Shown in pieces: positions 18,633 through 27,653 of a stretch of DNA of 64,000 nt. Numbering within the stretch: the first letter of the stretch is position 1; every line of letters begins with the position of its first letter. Source of the stretch: an uncultured Pelagibacteraceae bacterium (lineage in GTDB: Bacteria > Pseudomonadota > Alphaproteobacteria > Pelagibacterales > Pelagibacteraceae); assembly GCA_902515095.1 (NCBI GenBank), contig CABXTC010000002.1:62001-126000 (forward strand), written 5' to 3'. A model generated the notes under the pieces. The model saw only the letters and a list, made by a program, of their open reading frames with translations, did not search any database and was not told where the DNA came from. A program made the translations under genes and the position numbers.

Positions 18633-19553
18633 TTAAGCTATAGATCTAAGCAAACTTCTGTTTATTAGTGTGTGAGGAAGAGCTCTCTCTTGGATTTCAA
18701 TGATTGAAAAGTTTCTTTTATCCTCAAATACTTTTCTTAATAAACTATTTGTAAGATAATGCCCTCCTTGAGAACAATTAACACTTGCTATTATTCTGTA
18801 TCCACTTGTAAAAAGATCGCCAATGCAATCTAATATTTTATGATTAACAAATTCTTTTGCATTTCTTAAGCCATCTGGGTTTAAAATATCCTCATCTTTT
18901 ACCACTATTGCGTTTTCTAAGCTTCCACCCTTTGCTAAACCATTTTTCTTAATTGTCTGTATATCCTCATATAAACAAAAAGTTCTTGAATTAAAAATAT
19001 CTGTAAGATCATCTTCATAAACATTAATTCTATTTCTTTGGTTACCAATAATCTTATTTTTATATTTAAGTTGAAAATCTATATCTAAGCTTAATTTTGA
19101 AGGCTCAATTGAAATAAATTTCTCACCATTTTTAAATTCTACCTTTTGATTTATCTTTATAATTTTTATAGGTTGGTTACTCGACTCTAAGCCTGCTAAT
19201 AGTATCTCGTCTATAAAAAACTTAGCTGACCCATCTAAAATTGGTATTTCTTCATTATCAATTTCAACTAAAGCATTATCAATTCCCATTCCAAAAAGGG
19301 CTCCCATTAAATGTTCTATTGTTGATACCTTTACTCCATGGTTATTGCTTATAGTTGTGTTTAAAGAAGTATTACTCACATTCATAAAATTTGGATAAAT
19401 GAGGTTATTTTCTTTTAAATCAACTCTTTTAAATACAATTCCTGTATTTGGCTCAGAGGGTTTTACACAAATTTTTACTTGTTTTCCGCTGTGTAGACCT
19501 ATCCCTGTGAACAAGACTTTTTTTTTTACTGTTTTTTGATTTAGTAACGACAC
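18633..19553 (-). CDS. lpxC: UDP-3-O-acyl-N-acetylglucosamine deacetylase LpxC
   Basis: Zinc amidase for the committed step of lipid A synthesis, so the cell is expected to make LPS. Zinc ligands are His81 (EHLMGAL), His238 and Asp242 (NHKILDCIGD), with the catalytic His265 in GGHYLTNSLL. Length is 306 residues, as expected. In many genomes lpxC follows ftsZ; here it follows the shortened ftsA-like gene, because ftsZ has moved to the front of the cluster. Confidence 0.97.
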   Translation of the reverse strand: MSLLNQKTVKKKVLFTGIGLHSGKQVKICVKPSEPNTGIVFKRVDLKENNLIYPNFMNVSNTSLNTTISNNHGVKVSTIEHLMGALFGMGIDNALVEIDNEEIPILDGSAKFFIDEILLAGLESSNQPIKIIKINQKVEFKNGEKFISIEPSKLSLDIDFQLKYKNKIIGNQRNRINVYEDDLTDIFNSRTFCLYEDIQTIKKNGLAKGGSLENAIVVKDEDILNPDGLRNAKEFVNHKILDCIGDLFTSGYRIIASVNCSQGGHYLTNSLLRKVFEDKRNFSIIEIQERALPHTLINRSLLRSIA

Positions 19554-19616
19554 AAAAGACTTTTAATCCCCGGAGACTTAAATTGAAAAACAACAAATAT
19601 TACGAGAAAATACAGG

Positions 19617-20318
19617 TTAATTGAAAAAATTAAAGAATTTCTCAAAAAAGCTTTGATTTCTTAATACTTTACTAGTGAAAATTACTTCATTTTCATTGAA
19701 TCCAGTTAAGATTTTTTTTGAAACTAAGCCAGGCTCATTGCCGCTAATATCTATAAAACTATTAAGGTATTGATAACTCAAAATTTTAACAATTGAAATC
19801 TGATATTTTTTTAATACCTTTTCAAAATTTTGTAAAAAATTTTTAGGAATACAAATAAAACTTAAATCAACAGATAAATCTTTATACCTTATATTATCTG
19901 GAAAAGTCTTATAAATATCATTATCAACATAAAATTGGTCTATTTTCATATGCATCACATCTAGTTTTTCCAATGTTTCTCTACAACAGCTTTTTGCTTC
20001 TACCAATAAATTATTAATCAAGTTAGTGTTCAATGGGACATCATTTATTTTATTTTTGATTGAAAGATTTACTGAAAAAATATCATTATGATCTATGATA
20101 ATAAAAATAAACTTAATGAATTCATTTAATTCTTTTTCAATTTTGAAAATATTTTGATTTATAAAATCATCGAATAAAACAAAATCAAATTTTTCTGAGG
20201 AGGGCTTCAATAAAAGTTCTTTTTTAAATATGACTTCATTGAGATCATCCAGTACAATTATTTTAAATTTTTTTAAATTAATAAAAAGAAATGTTTTATT
20301 ATTTGAATTATTTTTCAT
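19617..20318 (-). CDS. ftsA: Truncated FtsA-like division protein (1A/1C part plus amphipathic tail, no ATPase half)
   Basis: The gene sits exactly where ftsA is expected (ftsQ, this gene, lpxC) and overlaps ftsQ by 11 bases. At 233 residues it is little over half of a normal FtsA (about 410-420). By eye, residues about 8-80 fit the first FtsA subdomain, starting FLFINLKKFKIIVLDD. Residues about 92-190 follow the pattern of the 1C subdomain (VPLNTNLINNLLVEAKS, then FICIPKNFLQNFEKVLKKYQ, then ILSYQYLNSFI). The nucleotide-binding second half is missing. The C-terminus (about 221-233, NQSFFEKFFNFFN) resembles the amphipathic membrane-targeting helix of FtsA. Homology is inferred from position and pattern, not from an alignment run. 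A different SHS2-type protein is the alternative. Confidence 0.62.
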   Translation of the reverse strand: MKNNSNNKTFLFINLKKFKIIVLDDLNEVIFKKELLLKPSSEKFDFVLFDDFINQNIFKIEKELNEFIKFIFIIIDHNDIFSVNLSIKNKINDVPLNTNLINNLLVEAKSCCRETLEKLDVMHMKIDQFYVDNDIYKTFPDNIRYKDLSVDLSFICIPKNFLQNFEKVLKKYQISIVKILSYQYLNSFIDISGNEPGLVSKKILTGFNENEVIFTSKVLRNQSFFEKFFNFFN

Positions 20319-20982
20319 TTAATATAATTTGATTTTCCTGTCGAAAGTCAATTGTCATATCATTTTTAAATTTTTCATCTTTAGACAAACGTACAAACAA
20401 ATTCAGAGTTTTTTCAACATTTTTTAATGGTAGTTTAATTGTATAACCTTTCAAGGTCTTGATATCCCACCTTTTTGACTTGTATAAATAAAAATTAGAT
20501 ATTTGCTCAAATTCAAAATTTGATTTATCAATTTTATTTTTTAATTTAAGAAATTCCTCAATATTTAAATCACCAAATATATAAGGAAGGTCCGAAATTG
20601 AGCCATCTTTTTTAATAAGCTTCCCATTCGAACCAACAAAATAATCTAATCCATCTTTTTTTGTGAGTGCTAAAAGCTTTGTTTTTTTTATATCTATTTT
20701 TAATGTAGATGGATAGTTTTTAAAAATGTTTAATTGTTCAATAGTGTTAATAGAAATAATTTTTTTTTTTATCTCAGTTCTATTAATAAAAAAAATGTTC
20801 TCTAAAATTAAATCCTTAATAGCTTTTTCTATTTCTTTACTTTCTTCGGTGGTTACACCTGAGATTTCTATATTCTCAATCTTAGGAAAGCCAAGATTCA
20901 TGATAGAGAAGTTGTTTATGGAAACGAGAAAAAAGAATAAAAATAAGTAAATTGTTTTTTTTTTACTTATTAATTGATGCAT
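20308..20982 (-). CDS. ftsQ: Cell division protein FtsQ (short form)
   Basis: Bitopic inner-membrane protein that connects early and late divisome proteins through FtsB/FtsL. One membrane helix (about residues 10-29) is followed by a POTRA domain (FPKIENIEISGVTTEESKEIEKAI ... NYPSTLKIDIKKTKLLALTKKDG) and a beta domain. At 224 residues it is shorter than most alphaproteobacterial FtsQ proteins and has almost no cytoplasmic N-terminus. It overlaps ddl by 20 bases and the ftsA-like gene by 11, and its place in the cluster is standard. Confidence 0.88.
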   Translation of the reverse strand: MHQLISKKKTIYLFLFFFLVSINNFSIMNLGFPKIENIEISGVTTEESKEIEKAIKDLILENIFFINRTEIKKKIISINTIEQLNIFKNYPSTLKIDIKKTKLLALTKKDGLDYFVGSNGKLIKKDGSISDLPYIFGDLNIEEFLKLKNKIDKSNFEFEQISNFYLYKSKRWDIKTLKGYTIKLPLKNVEKTLNLFVRLSKDEKFKNDMTIDFRQENQIILNEK

Positions 20983-21877
20983 CTTTTAATATTAATTTAA
21001 TTAAACTAAAAAAACTAATACCATTATACGCTGAAATTTCTGGAACTAAAGATAGTTTTGTCATTCCAGGCTGTGTATTAATTTCTAAAAGGTAAAATTT
21101 GCCCTTGTGAAATTTGAAATCAGATCTTGTAACTCCTCTACAGCCCATAAGTTTATGGGTTTTTAAAGTAATGTTCATAAGTTCTTGATATTTTTTTTTT
21201 GATAAATTAACTGGAATAATGTGTTCTGTTTTAGCTTTTGAATTATACTTTGCTTGATAATCATAAAACTGCCGCCTTGGTTTTAATTCTATCGCGCCAA
21301 GCTTTCTTTTGCCAATTATTGCAGCTTGTATTTCACGTCCAGGTATGAATTGTTCAATTAGTATTCTTTTATAATTTTTGAGCAATTTTAATTTTTTTAA
21401 AATGTTAGCTTTTGAGCAGATGAAGACATTTAAGCTCGATCCCTCATTAATTGGTTTAATCACTACAGGAAAACTTAATTTTTTTTCTATAAGGTTAGTT
21501 AATTTTTTATTATGTTTATCAAAGGAGTAAGAAAAAAACTTCGGTGTCAAAATTTTATTTTTTAAAAAGATTTTTTTAGATATTTCTTTGTCCATTGCCT
21601 TAGCAGATGAAATTACACCAGAATGTGTGTAAGGAATCTTTAACGTTTCTAAAATTGACTGAATATATCCATCTTCGCCAAACTGACCATGTAAGGCATT
21701 AAAAATAACTTGGGGCTTAAAATTTTTAGTATGAAATGTTAATTTCTGATCTGGCTCGCATACTCTTATTGAATAACCATTTTTTTTTAGTTCTTTTGCA
21801 ACTTGTTTTCCTGTTTCTAAACTAACAGTTCTTTCTTTAGATATTCCACCTGAAATTATTAGAACTTTTTTTTTCAA
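20963..21877 (-). CDS. ddl: D-alanine--D-alanine ligase
   Basis: ATP-grasp enzyme that makes the D-Ala-D-Ala dipeptide added by MurF. Visible features are GGISKERTVSLETG at the N-terminus, NALHGQFGEDGYIQ, the ATP-grasp segment VVIKPINEGSS, PGREIQAAIIG and the metal-binding EINTQPGMT near the C-terminus. Length is 304 residues, the usual DdlB size. It lies between murB and ftsQ, the standard dcw place. Confidence 0.96.
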   Translation of the reverse strand: MKKKVLIISGGISKERTVSLETGKQVAKELKKNGYSIRVCEPDQKLTFHTKNFKPQVIFNALHGQFGEDGYIQSILETLKIPYTHSGVISSAKAMDKEISKKIFLKNKILTPKFFSYSFDKHNKKLTNLIEKKLSFPVVIKPINEGSSLNVFICSKANILKKLKLLKNYKRILIEQFIPGREIQAAIIGKRKLGAIELKPRRQFYDYQAKYNSKAKTEHIIPVNLSKKKYQELMNITLKTHKLMGCRGVTRSDFKFHKGKFYLLEINTQPGMTKLSLVPEISAYNGISFFSLIKLILKDASINK

Positions 21878-21878
21878 A

Positions 21879-22790
21879 TTACTCCAATATTTTAATTTCT
21901 TTATCTATTCTAATACCTGTTTTACTCAAAACTTCACTTGAAACATGATTAATCAATTTTTTCATATCTTTAAATGAGGCATTTCCCTTATTAACAAAAA
22001 AATTTGAATGTTTCTCAGAAATTTGGGCATCACCAAATTTTGTATCTATTGGAACAGATTCTCTTATTAATTCCCAAACTTTTTTATTCGTTTGATTAAT
22101 CGGGTTTTTAAAAGTACTTCCACTAGTTTTAATTCTCATAGGTTGATTTTTTTCTTTTTTTGCTTTCATTTGATCTGTTTGATGTTTAATTTTACTTGAG
22201 CTACTTTTTACTCCTTTAAACGATGCGCTTAAAAAAATTAAGTTTTCAGGAAGGTCATTATTTCTGTATTCAAAATTAATCTTTTCGGCGGGTATTGTGA
22301 TAAGATTGCCATTATTATCTATTGCTTGAATTGATAAAAGAATATCCTTAAATTCTTTTCCAAAACAACCTGCATTCATTCTTATTCCGCCACCAATAGA
22401 ACCTGGTATACAAGATAAAAATTCAAATCCACTTAAGTGATTTTTTTCAGCAAATTGAGATAAATTTCTATCAAGAACAGCGCTACCTGAAATTATTACA
22501 TCTTCTCCCAATAAAGAAGTTCTATTAAAATTTTTGCTTAGTTTTATTACCACCCCATCAAAAAGACTATCAGATATCAAAATATTAGAACCTGCACCAA
22601 TAACAAAAATTTTTTCCTCGTTATTTAATAATTTAAGAAATTTAATTAACTCTTTCAAATTATCTGCTTTATAGAAAACTTTTGATCTGCCTCCAATATT
22701 AAACCAATTTTTTTTTTTAAGATCTTGATTAAAAATAACATTATTACCAAAATCCTTTAACAAATCTTTTAGTTCATTTTCTTGCATCAC
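21879..22790 (-). CDS. murB: UDP-N-acetylenolpyruvoylglucosamine reductase MurB
   Basis: Flavoenzyme that reduces enolpyruvyl-UDP-GlcNAc to UDP-MurNAc. The FAD-binding domain has VIGAGSNILISD and CIPGSIGGGIRMNAGCFG. The catalytic region has EYRNND and SGSTFKNP with the proton-donating Ser, and the protein ends in an EIKILE tail with the conserved Glu. Length is 303 residues, the type II-like short form. It overlaps murC by 4 bases and lies 1 base from ddl. Confidence 0.96.
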   Translation of the reverse strand: MMQENELKDLLKDFGNNVIFNQDLKKKNWFNIGGRSKVFYKADNLKELIKFLKLLNNEEKIFVIGAGSNILISDSLFDGVVIKLSKNFNRTSLLGEDVIISGSAVLDRNLSQFAEKNHLSGFEFLSCIPGSIGGGIRMNAGCFGKEFKDILLSIQAIDNNGNLITIPAEKINFEYRNNDLPENLIFLSASFKGVKSSSSKIKHQTDQMKAKKEKNQPMRIKTSGSTFKNPINQTNKKVWELIRESVPIDTKFGDAQISEKHSNFFVNKGNASFKDMKKLINHVSSEVLSKTGIRIDKEIKILE

Positions 22791-24181
22791 ATTAATTCCG
22801 GTAACTTTTTAATCCAATTGGATATTGAGCCTGCACCCATTCCAATAACAATTTTATCACCATAAATATTTTGCTTAAGAAATTTTGCCAGTTGTAAATT
22901 GTTTTTAACAAGGAATAACTTTACTTTTGAATTTTTAATAATTTCTTTCGCAAAATTATTGTAGTCAAATCCTAACTTAATTTTTTCTCCTGCTGTATAA
23001 ATAGGACAAAGGATAACTGTATCTGCATGTTTAAAACAATAAGTAAATTCTTTTTTTAAATCTTTTAATCTCGATACTCTATGTGGTTGAAAAATACAAA
23101 CTTTCTCATAATTAGCAAAAACATTTTTTACACCTTCTAAAACAGATCTAATTTCAGTAGGATGATGGGCATAATCATCATAAAAGTCTACATTGTTGTA
23201 TGTGAATATTTTATTGAATCTTCTTTGAACACCTTTGAAATAAATCAACCCTTTCTTAATATCTGATGTTGAAATTCCAACAGTATAAGCAACGGCTATA
23301 GCAGCAGTCGAATTTCTTATGTTATGAATTCCTAGTAAGGGAATTTTAAAATTTTTTATAATTTTTTTTTTCATGTTTGGTAGTTTAATTATCAAATCAA
23401 ATTTTGAATGATCTTTGGTCTGCTTGATATTCTGTATTAAAAAATTAGCTATTGATTTGGTACCATAAGTATAAAAATTTTTATTTTTAATTTCTTTAAT
23501 TAATTCATTATTAATTTTATCATCAACACAGATAAAAGACTTACCAAATGAAGGTACTTTTTTTAAAAATTGTATAAAATAATTTTTTAAGTCTTTCATG
23601 GATTTATAAAAATCCATGTGCTCTCTATCAATATTTGTTATAACTGAGTAAGTTGGTAAGATGTGAATAAAACTTCCATCAGATTCATCAGCCTCCAAAA
23701 TAGACCAATCACTTTTACCAAGTTTGGCAGTACCTTTAATTGAATTAATTATACCTCCATTTATTATAGTTGGATCTAAACTAGTTTTTTCAAAAATTGA
23801 ACTCACAAGTGATGTTGTTGTTGTTTTACCATGAGAACCAACTACTACAATATTTTTCATTAGAGATACTAGGTTAGCTAACATTTTACCTCTTTTAATA
23901 ATTGGTAATTTTTTTCTTTGAGCCTCAATTAATTCTGGATTATTTTTTTTAATTGCAGAGGAAATAACTACAATTGTAACATTTTTAATATTTTGTTTTT
24001 TATGACCAACAAAAACTTTTACATTCTGCTTTTTTAATTTTTCAATATTCTTATTTATAGCGATGTCACTCCCTTGAATTTTAAAGCCTTTAGCTTTCAT
24101 TACTAAAGAAAGTCCGCTCATACCTATTCCACCGATCCCAATAAAATGAATAGTTTCTTTTTTTGCTAATTCAATTTTCAT
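22787..24181 (-). CDS. murC: UDP-N-acetylmuramate--L-alanine ligase MurC
   Basis: Adds L-Ala to UDP-MurNAc, the first Mur ligase step. The N-terminal Rossmann motif is FIGIGGIGMSGL, the P-loop is GSHGKTTTT, followed by EADESDGSF, the NIDREHMDFY metal region and DDYAHHPTEI in the C-terminal domain. Length is 464 residues, as expected. The start overlaps the murG end by 11 bases. Confidence 0.97.
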   Translation of the reverse strand: MKIELAKKETIHFIGIGGIGMSGLSLVMKAKGFKIQGSDIAINKNIEKLKKQNVKVFVGHKKQNIKNVTIVVISSAIKKNNPELIEAQRKKLPIIKRGKMLANLVSLMKNIVVVGSHGKTTTTSLVSSIFEKTSLDPTIINGGIINSIKGTAKLGKSDWSILEADESDGSFIHILPTYSVITNIDREHMDFYKSMKDLKNYFIQFLKKVPSFGKSFICVDDKINNELIKEIKNKNFYTYGTKSIANFLIQNIKQTKDHSKFDLIIKLPNMKKKIIKNFKIPLLGIHNIRNSTAAIAVAYTVGISTSDIKKGLIYFKGVQRRFNKIFTYNNVDFYDDYAHHPTEIRSVLEGVKNVFANYEKVCIFQPHRVSRLKDLKKEFTYCFKHADTVILCPIYTAGEKIKLGFDYNNFAKEIIKNSKVKLFLVKNNLQLAKFLKQNIYGDKIVIGMGAGSISNWIKKLPELM

Positions 24182-25238
24182 TAATAGTTGTTAGTAATTT
24201 TTGATTTATATTATTCCATGAGTTTTGAAAATTTAATTTTTTTAAATTTTCTTTTTTAGCATTATATTCTGGTCTATTTTCCAATATATTACTTAAAAGA
24301 AGTTCTAAGTTTTCAGTATTAAAATCTTTTTGATTCATAAGCCAACAACAATTTAAATTTTTATAAAAATTAGCATTTTCGAATTGATGATCATCTTTTG
24401 AAGATAACAGAGGTACAGCCAAAAATGGTTTACTCATTATTGATAGCTCAGCTAAAGTAGATGCTCCTCCTCTTGTTATACAAAAATCACACTGATGTAT
24501 AAGATTAGGAAAATTTAGTTCAAAATCGAAAATGAAATTTTTTATATTTTCTTTTTCATAAGTATTTTGAAGTTTTAAAATATTGTTAGCTTTCGTTTGT
24601 TGAATAATTTGAATTTCGTAATTTTTTGATAAATTTATCATCGCATTTTGAACTATCTCTTCGAAAATTTCTGCACCTTGACTGCCACCAACAACTAGGA
24701 AACAAAATTTTTTATTTTCATTATCTAATTTTTTTTTTTCATAAAATTCTTTTCTGACTAGTGGAGGAATAATTTGAATTTTATCTTTATATTTTTTTGG
24801 ATAATTCTTTAAATTGGCTGTTTGGGAAAAAACTTTTTTACAAAATTTTAAAAAAAATTTGTTTGCTCTCCCTAATACAACATTAGGTTCTAAGAGGTAA
24901 ATATCTATTTTTAATAAATAAGCACTTAGACAAACAGGCAAAGACATGTAACCCCCGGTAGAAAAAACTTTTCCTATCTTGTTTTTTTTCAAAAAAAAGT
25001 AAGACTTAATTATTAGATAAGAAACTTTGAAAATTTTTAATATGATTAGAAAATCTAAAGTAAGTTTAGGAGTATTGAATACAATGCAATCATCTTTTTT
25101 TTTGTTAAGATATTTTATCCCCCTCAAATCAGATGAAATAAAAACTTTGAATTTTTTTTCTAAATGATCAGCAAGTATTTCTGCTGGAACAACATGTCCT
25201 CCTGATCCACCAGTTGAGATTAAGATATTTTTTTTCAA
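24171..25238 (-). CDS. murG: Lipid II synthase, GlcNAc transferase MurG
   Basis: Peripheral membrane glycosyltransferase that converts lipid I to lipid II. GT-B fold with the N-terminal glycine loop STGGSGGHVVPAE, a second glycine motif VVGGSQGAEIFEE, and the UDP-GlcNAc-binding region TRGGASTLAELSIMSKPFLAVPL followed by DDHQFENA. Length is 355 residues. It is flanked by ftsW (2-base gap) and murC (overlap), in canonical order. Confidence 0.96.
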   Translation of the reverse strand: MKKNILISTGGSGGHVVPAEILADHLEKKFKVFISSDLRGIKYLNKKKDDCIVFNTPKLTLDFLIILKIFKVSYLIIKSYFFLKKNKIGKVFSTGGYMSLPVCLSAYLLKIDIYLLEPNVVLGRANKFFLKFCKKVFSQTANLKNYPKKYKDKIQIIPPLVRKEFYEKKKLDNENKKFCFLVVGGSQGAEIFEEIVQNAMINLSKNYEIQIIQQTKANNILKLQNTYEKENIKNFIFDFELNFPNLIHQCDFCITRGGASTLAELSIMSKPFLAVPLLSSKDDHQFENANFYKNLNCCWLMNQKDFNTENLELLLSNILENRPEYNAKKENLKKLNFQNSWNNINQKLLTTINEN

Positions 25239-25240
25239 CT

Positions 25241-26362
25241 TTACAACTTTCTTTTCGTTAGATTTAGAATAATTCCTGACAAAATAGAAATACTTATTAT
25301 TGAGGACCCTCCATAACTTAAAAACGGTAGTGTCATCCCCGTTGTTGGAAATAAGCTTATATTTACACCAATATGTATCATTGCCTGAATAAGTATTAAA
25401 CTAATTGAACCTGTTAATATTAATTTAATTTTTTCATTATTTTCATTATGAACTTTTCTTAAAACTGAAATTAAAAAGATTAAAAACATTAATAAAATTA
25501 TAATAATGAAAATAACTCCAAATTCTTCCGATATAACAGAAATAATATAATCAGTATGTGCCTCAGGCACTTGATTCTTCAAGGTGCCTTCGCCAATACC
25601 TTTTCCAAAAAAACCACCACTTTTAATTGACTCCAAAGCCTTATCAGATTGAAAATTGTGAGTACCTGTTTCTGGGTCTAAAAAAGAAAGTAATCTTTTC
25701 TTGATATATAAAAAACGTTCAAAATAAAAAACCATTGACAACAATCCCATAATTGAAGCAATGAAAATAGATGTAAGAAAAAATATATTTATGCCTGAAA
25801 TGAAAATTAGTATCAACCAACTTATACCAATCAAGAGTGTTTGTCCTATATCAGGTTGAAGGATTAATAAACTTGAAACAAAAATAATTAATAGAAATGA
25901 TATCAGATATTTTAAATTCAAATTTGTAAATTTTTGTGAACAAATTATTAAGCTAATGACTACAATCAAAAAAGGTTTTACAAACTCAACCGGTTGTATT
26001 CTTGGTAAAATTATTAAATCAATCCATCTTTTAGAACCTTTTATTTCCACCCCAACAATTGGAACTAAAAATAAAAGAATCAAAGATAAACAAAAAATTA
26101 TAATAGATAATTTATAAAGTTGTTTTTCTTGAACAAAAGACAAGAAAAAAATTACGAAAAAACCAATAATAACAAAGATTGTATGTTTAAAAAAAAAAAA
26201 ATAAGTATTCGTCTCAAGTTTATCTGATGCAATTAAAGAAGTGGAAACAAGTGAAAAAAATAAGCCTATTAAAAACAAAAATAGAATTAAGGATAAGATG
26301 AATTTATCAATACTTTTCCACCATTGATAATAAGAAATGTAACTAAAAAATTTTTCTCTCAT
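25241..26362 (-). CDS. ftsW: SEDS peptidoglycan polymerase FtsW
   Basis: Polytopic membrane glycosyltransferase that polymerises lipid II at the septum together with FtsI. About ten hydrophobic segments are visible. Family motifs are QPVEFVKPF (about 130), PDIGQT, the GIGEGTLKNQVPEAHTDYI loop and the C-terminal TTGMTLPFLSYGGSS. Length is 373 residues, in the normal range. It overlaps murD by 20 bases. Confidence 0.96.
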   Translation of the reverse strand: MREKFFSYISYYQWWKSIDKFILSLILFLFLIGLFFSLVSTSLIASDKLETNTYFFFFKHTIFVIIGFFVIFFLSFVQEKQLYKLSIIIFCLSLILLFLVPIVGVEIKGSKRWIDLIILPRIQPVEFVKPFLIVVISLIICSQKFTNLNLKYLISFLLIIFVSSLLILQPDIGQTLLIGISWLILIFISGINIFFLTSIFIASIMGLLSMVFYFERFLYIKKRLLSFLDPETGTHNFQSDKALESIKSGGFFGKGIGEGTLKNQVPEAHTDYIISVISEEFGVIFIIIILLMFLIFLISVLRKVHNENNEKIKLILTGSISLILIQAMIHIGVNISLFPTTGMTLPFLSYGGSSIISISILSGIILNLTKRKL

Positions 26363-27653
26363 TTACATATTTCTGAATTAATTTATTAAAATATAAACCT
26401 CTATCCTCAAAATTTTTAAAAATATCGAATGATGCTGAAGCTGGGCTAAATAAGATAATGTTTTTTTTCTGATTATTATTATTAATATCAATTATAATAG
26501 AATCTAACGCTTTTTTAAGGTTTTTAAATTTTTGTAGTTTGGCTTTATTTTTGAGATCATTGTAAAATTTTTGATAATTTTTTCCAAAAATATAAACCTG
26601 AATATCTTTAAAATTATTTTTAGATAGATTTAGTTTATCCTTCTTTTTGGGAATACCCCCAACTAACCAATATATGTTATTATGCATCTTTAATAATTCC
26701 TCTGAAGAAGAATAACTTGTAGATTTAGAGTCATTTATAATCACTAATTTTTTATTTTGAAAAATTATTTGTTGTCTATAATTTAAACCAGAGAATTTAT
26801 TAATAGTTTTCAGCAAAATATTTTTTTTTATAGGGAAATTTTTTATAATTTCTAAAGCAAATGATAAATTTGCTTGATTTGTTTTAGATGAAAAATACTC
26901 ATTATCAATTTTTTTTTGTAAACCTTTTTTAATTTTTGTATCGATATTCTTAAGTTTGAATTTATATGAAATTTTTTTAATTTTATTTTGAATAAATCGA
27001 TCATTTCGATTTATAAATCCAATAGATCCTTTCTTTTGATTTTTTAAAAGTTTAAATTTTGCTGAAATATATTTATTCAAATTTCCATGTCTTTCTAAGT
27101 GATCAGGTGAAATATTTAAAATAGCAGCATATTTTGAAGTGAAAATTTTACTATATTCTAGTTGATAAGATGAAGCTTCAATAATGAAAATTGTTTTTTT
27201 TGATACTCTTTTAATAGATAGAATTGGTATGCCAATATTTCCTGCTAATTTCGTATCAATTTTTTGATCTTTTAAGATATCATATAAAAGTTTACACGTT
27301 GTAGATTTTCCATTAGTGCCAGTTATTGTTATACAGTTATTTTTATAAAAAGAATAAAAGATATCCAAGTCTGTATATATATGTTGATTATATCTTTTTA
27401 ATAAAAGTTTCAATTTACAATTATTTATATCAATTCCAGGACTTAAAATTACTAAATCAAATTGAAATTTTGATAATTTCTTAAATGGAAGAATTTTTTT
27501 TTTTATAGATCTATTAAATCTTAATTTTAAATTATCATCAAAAAGATAAACATCATTTGTCGCTTTTAAAAAATTAAAAGATGAGAGACCACTTTTACCA
27601 AGCCCATAAACTAAAATTTTCTTATCCAAAAAGATTTTTGAATATTCATTCAT
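26343..27653 (-). CDS. murD: UDP-N-acetylmuramoylalanine--D-glutamate ligase MurD
   Basis: Adds D-Glu in the cytoplasmic peptidoglycan pathway. The N-terminal domain has VYGLGKSGLSS and SPGID, the P-loop is TGTNGKST (about residue 113), followed by EASSYQLE, the ISPDHLERHG metal and substrate region, and NDSKSTS in the C-terminal domain. Length is 436 residues. The start overlaps the mraY stop by one base. Confidence 0.96.
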   Translation of the reverse strand: MNEYSKIFLDKKILVYGLGKSGLSSFNFLKATNDVYLFDDNLKLRFNRSIKKKILPFKKLSKFQFDLVILSPGIDINNCKLKLLLKRYNQHIYTDLDIFYSFYKNNCITITGTNGKSTTCKLLYDILKDQKIDTKLAGNIGIPILSIKRVSKKTIFIIEASSYQLEYSKIFTSKYAAILNISPDHLERHGNLNKYISAKFKLLKNQKKGSIGFINRNDRFIQNKIKKISYKFKLKNIDTKIKKGLQKKIDNEYFSSKTNQANLSFALEIIKNFPIKKNILLKTINKFSGLNYRQQIIFQNKKLVIINDSKSTSYSSSEELLKMHNNIYWLVGGIPKKKDKLNLSKNNFKDIQVYIFGKNYQKFYNDLKNKAKLQKFKNLKKALDSIIIDINNNNQKKNIILFSPASASFDIFKNFEDRGLYFNKLIQKYVNERKIF

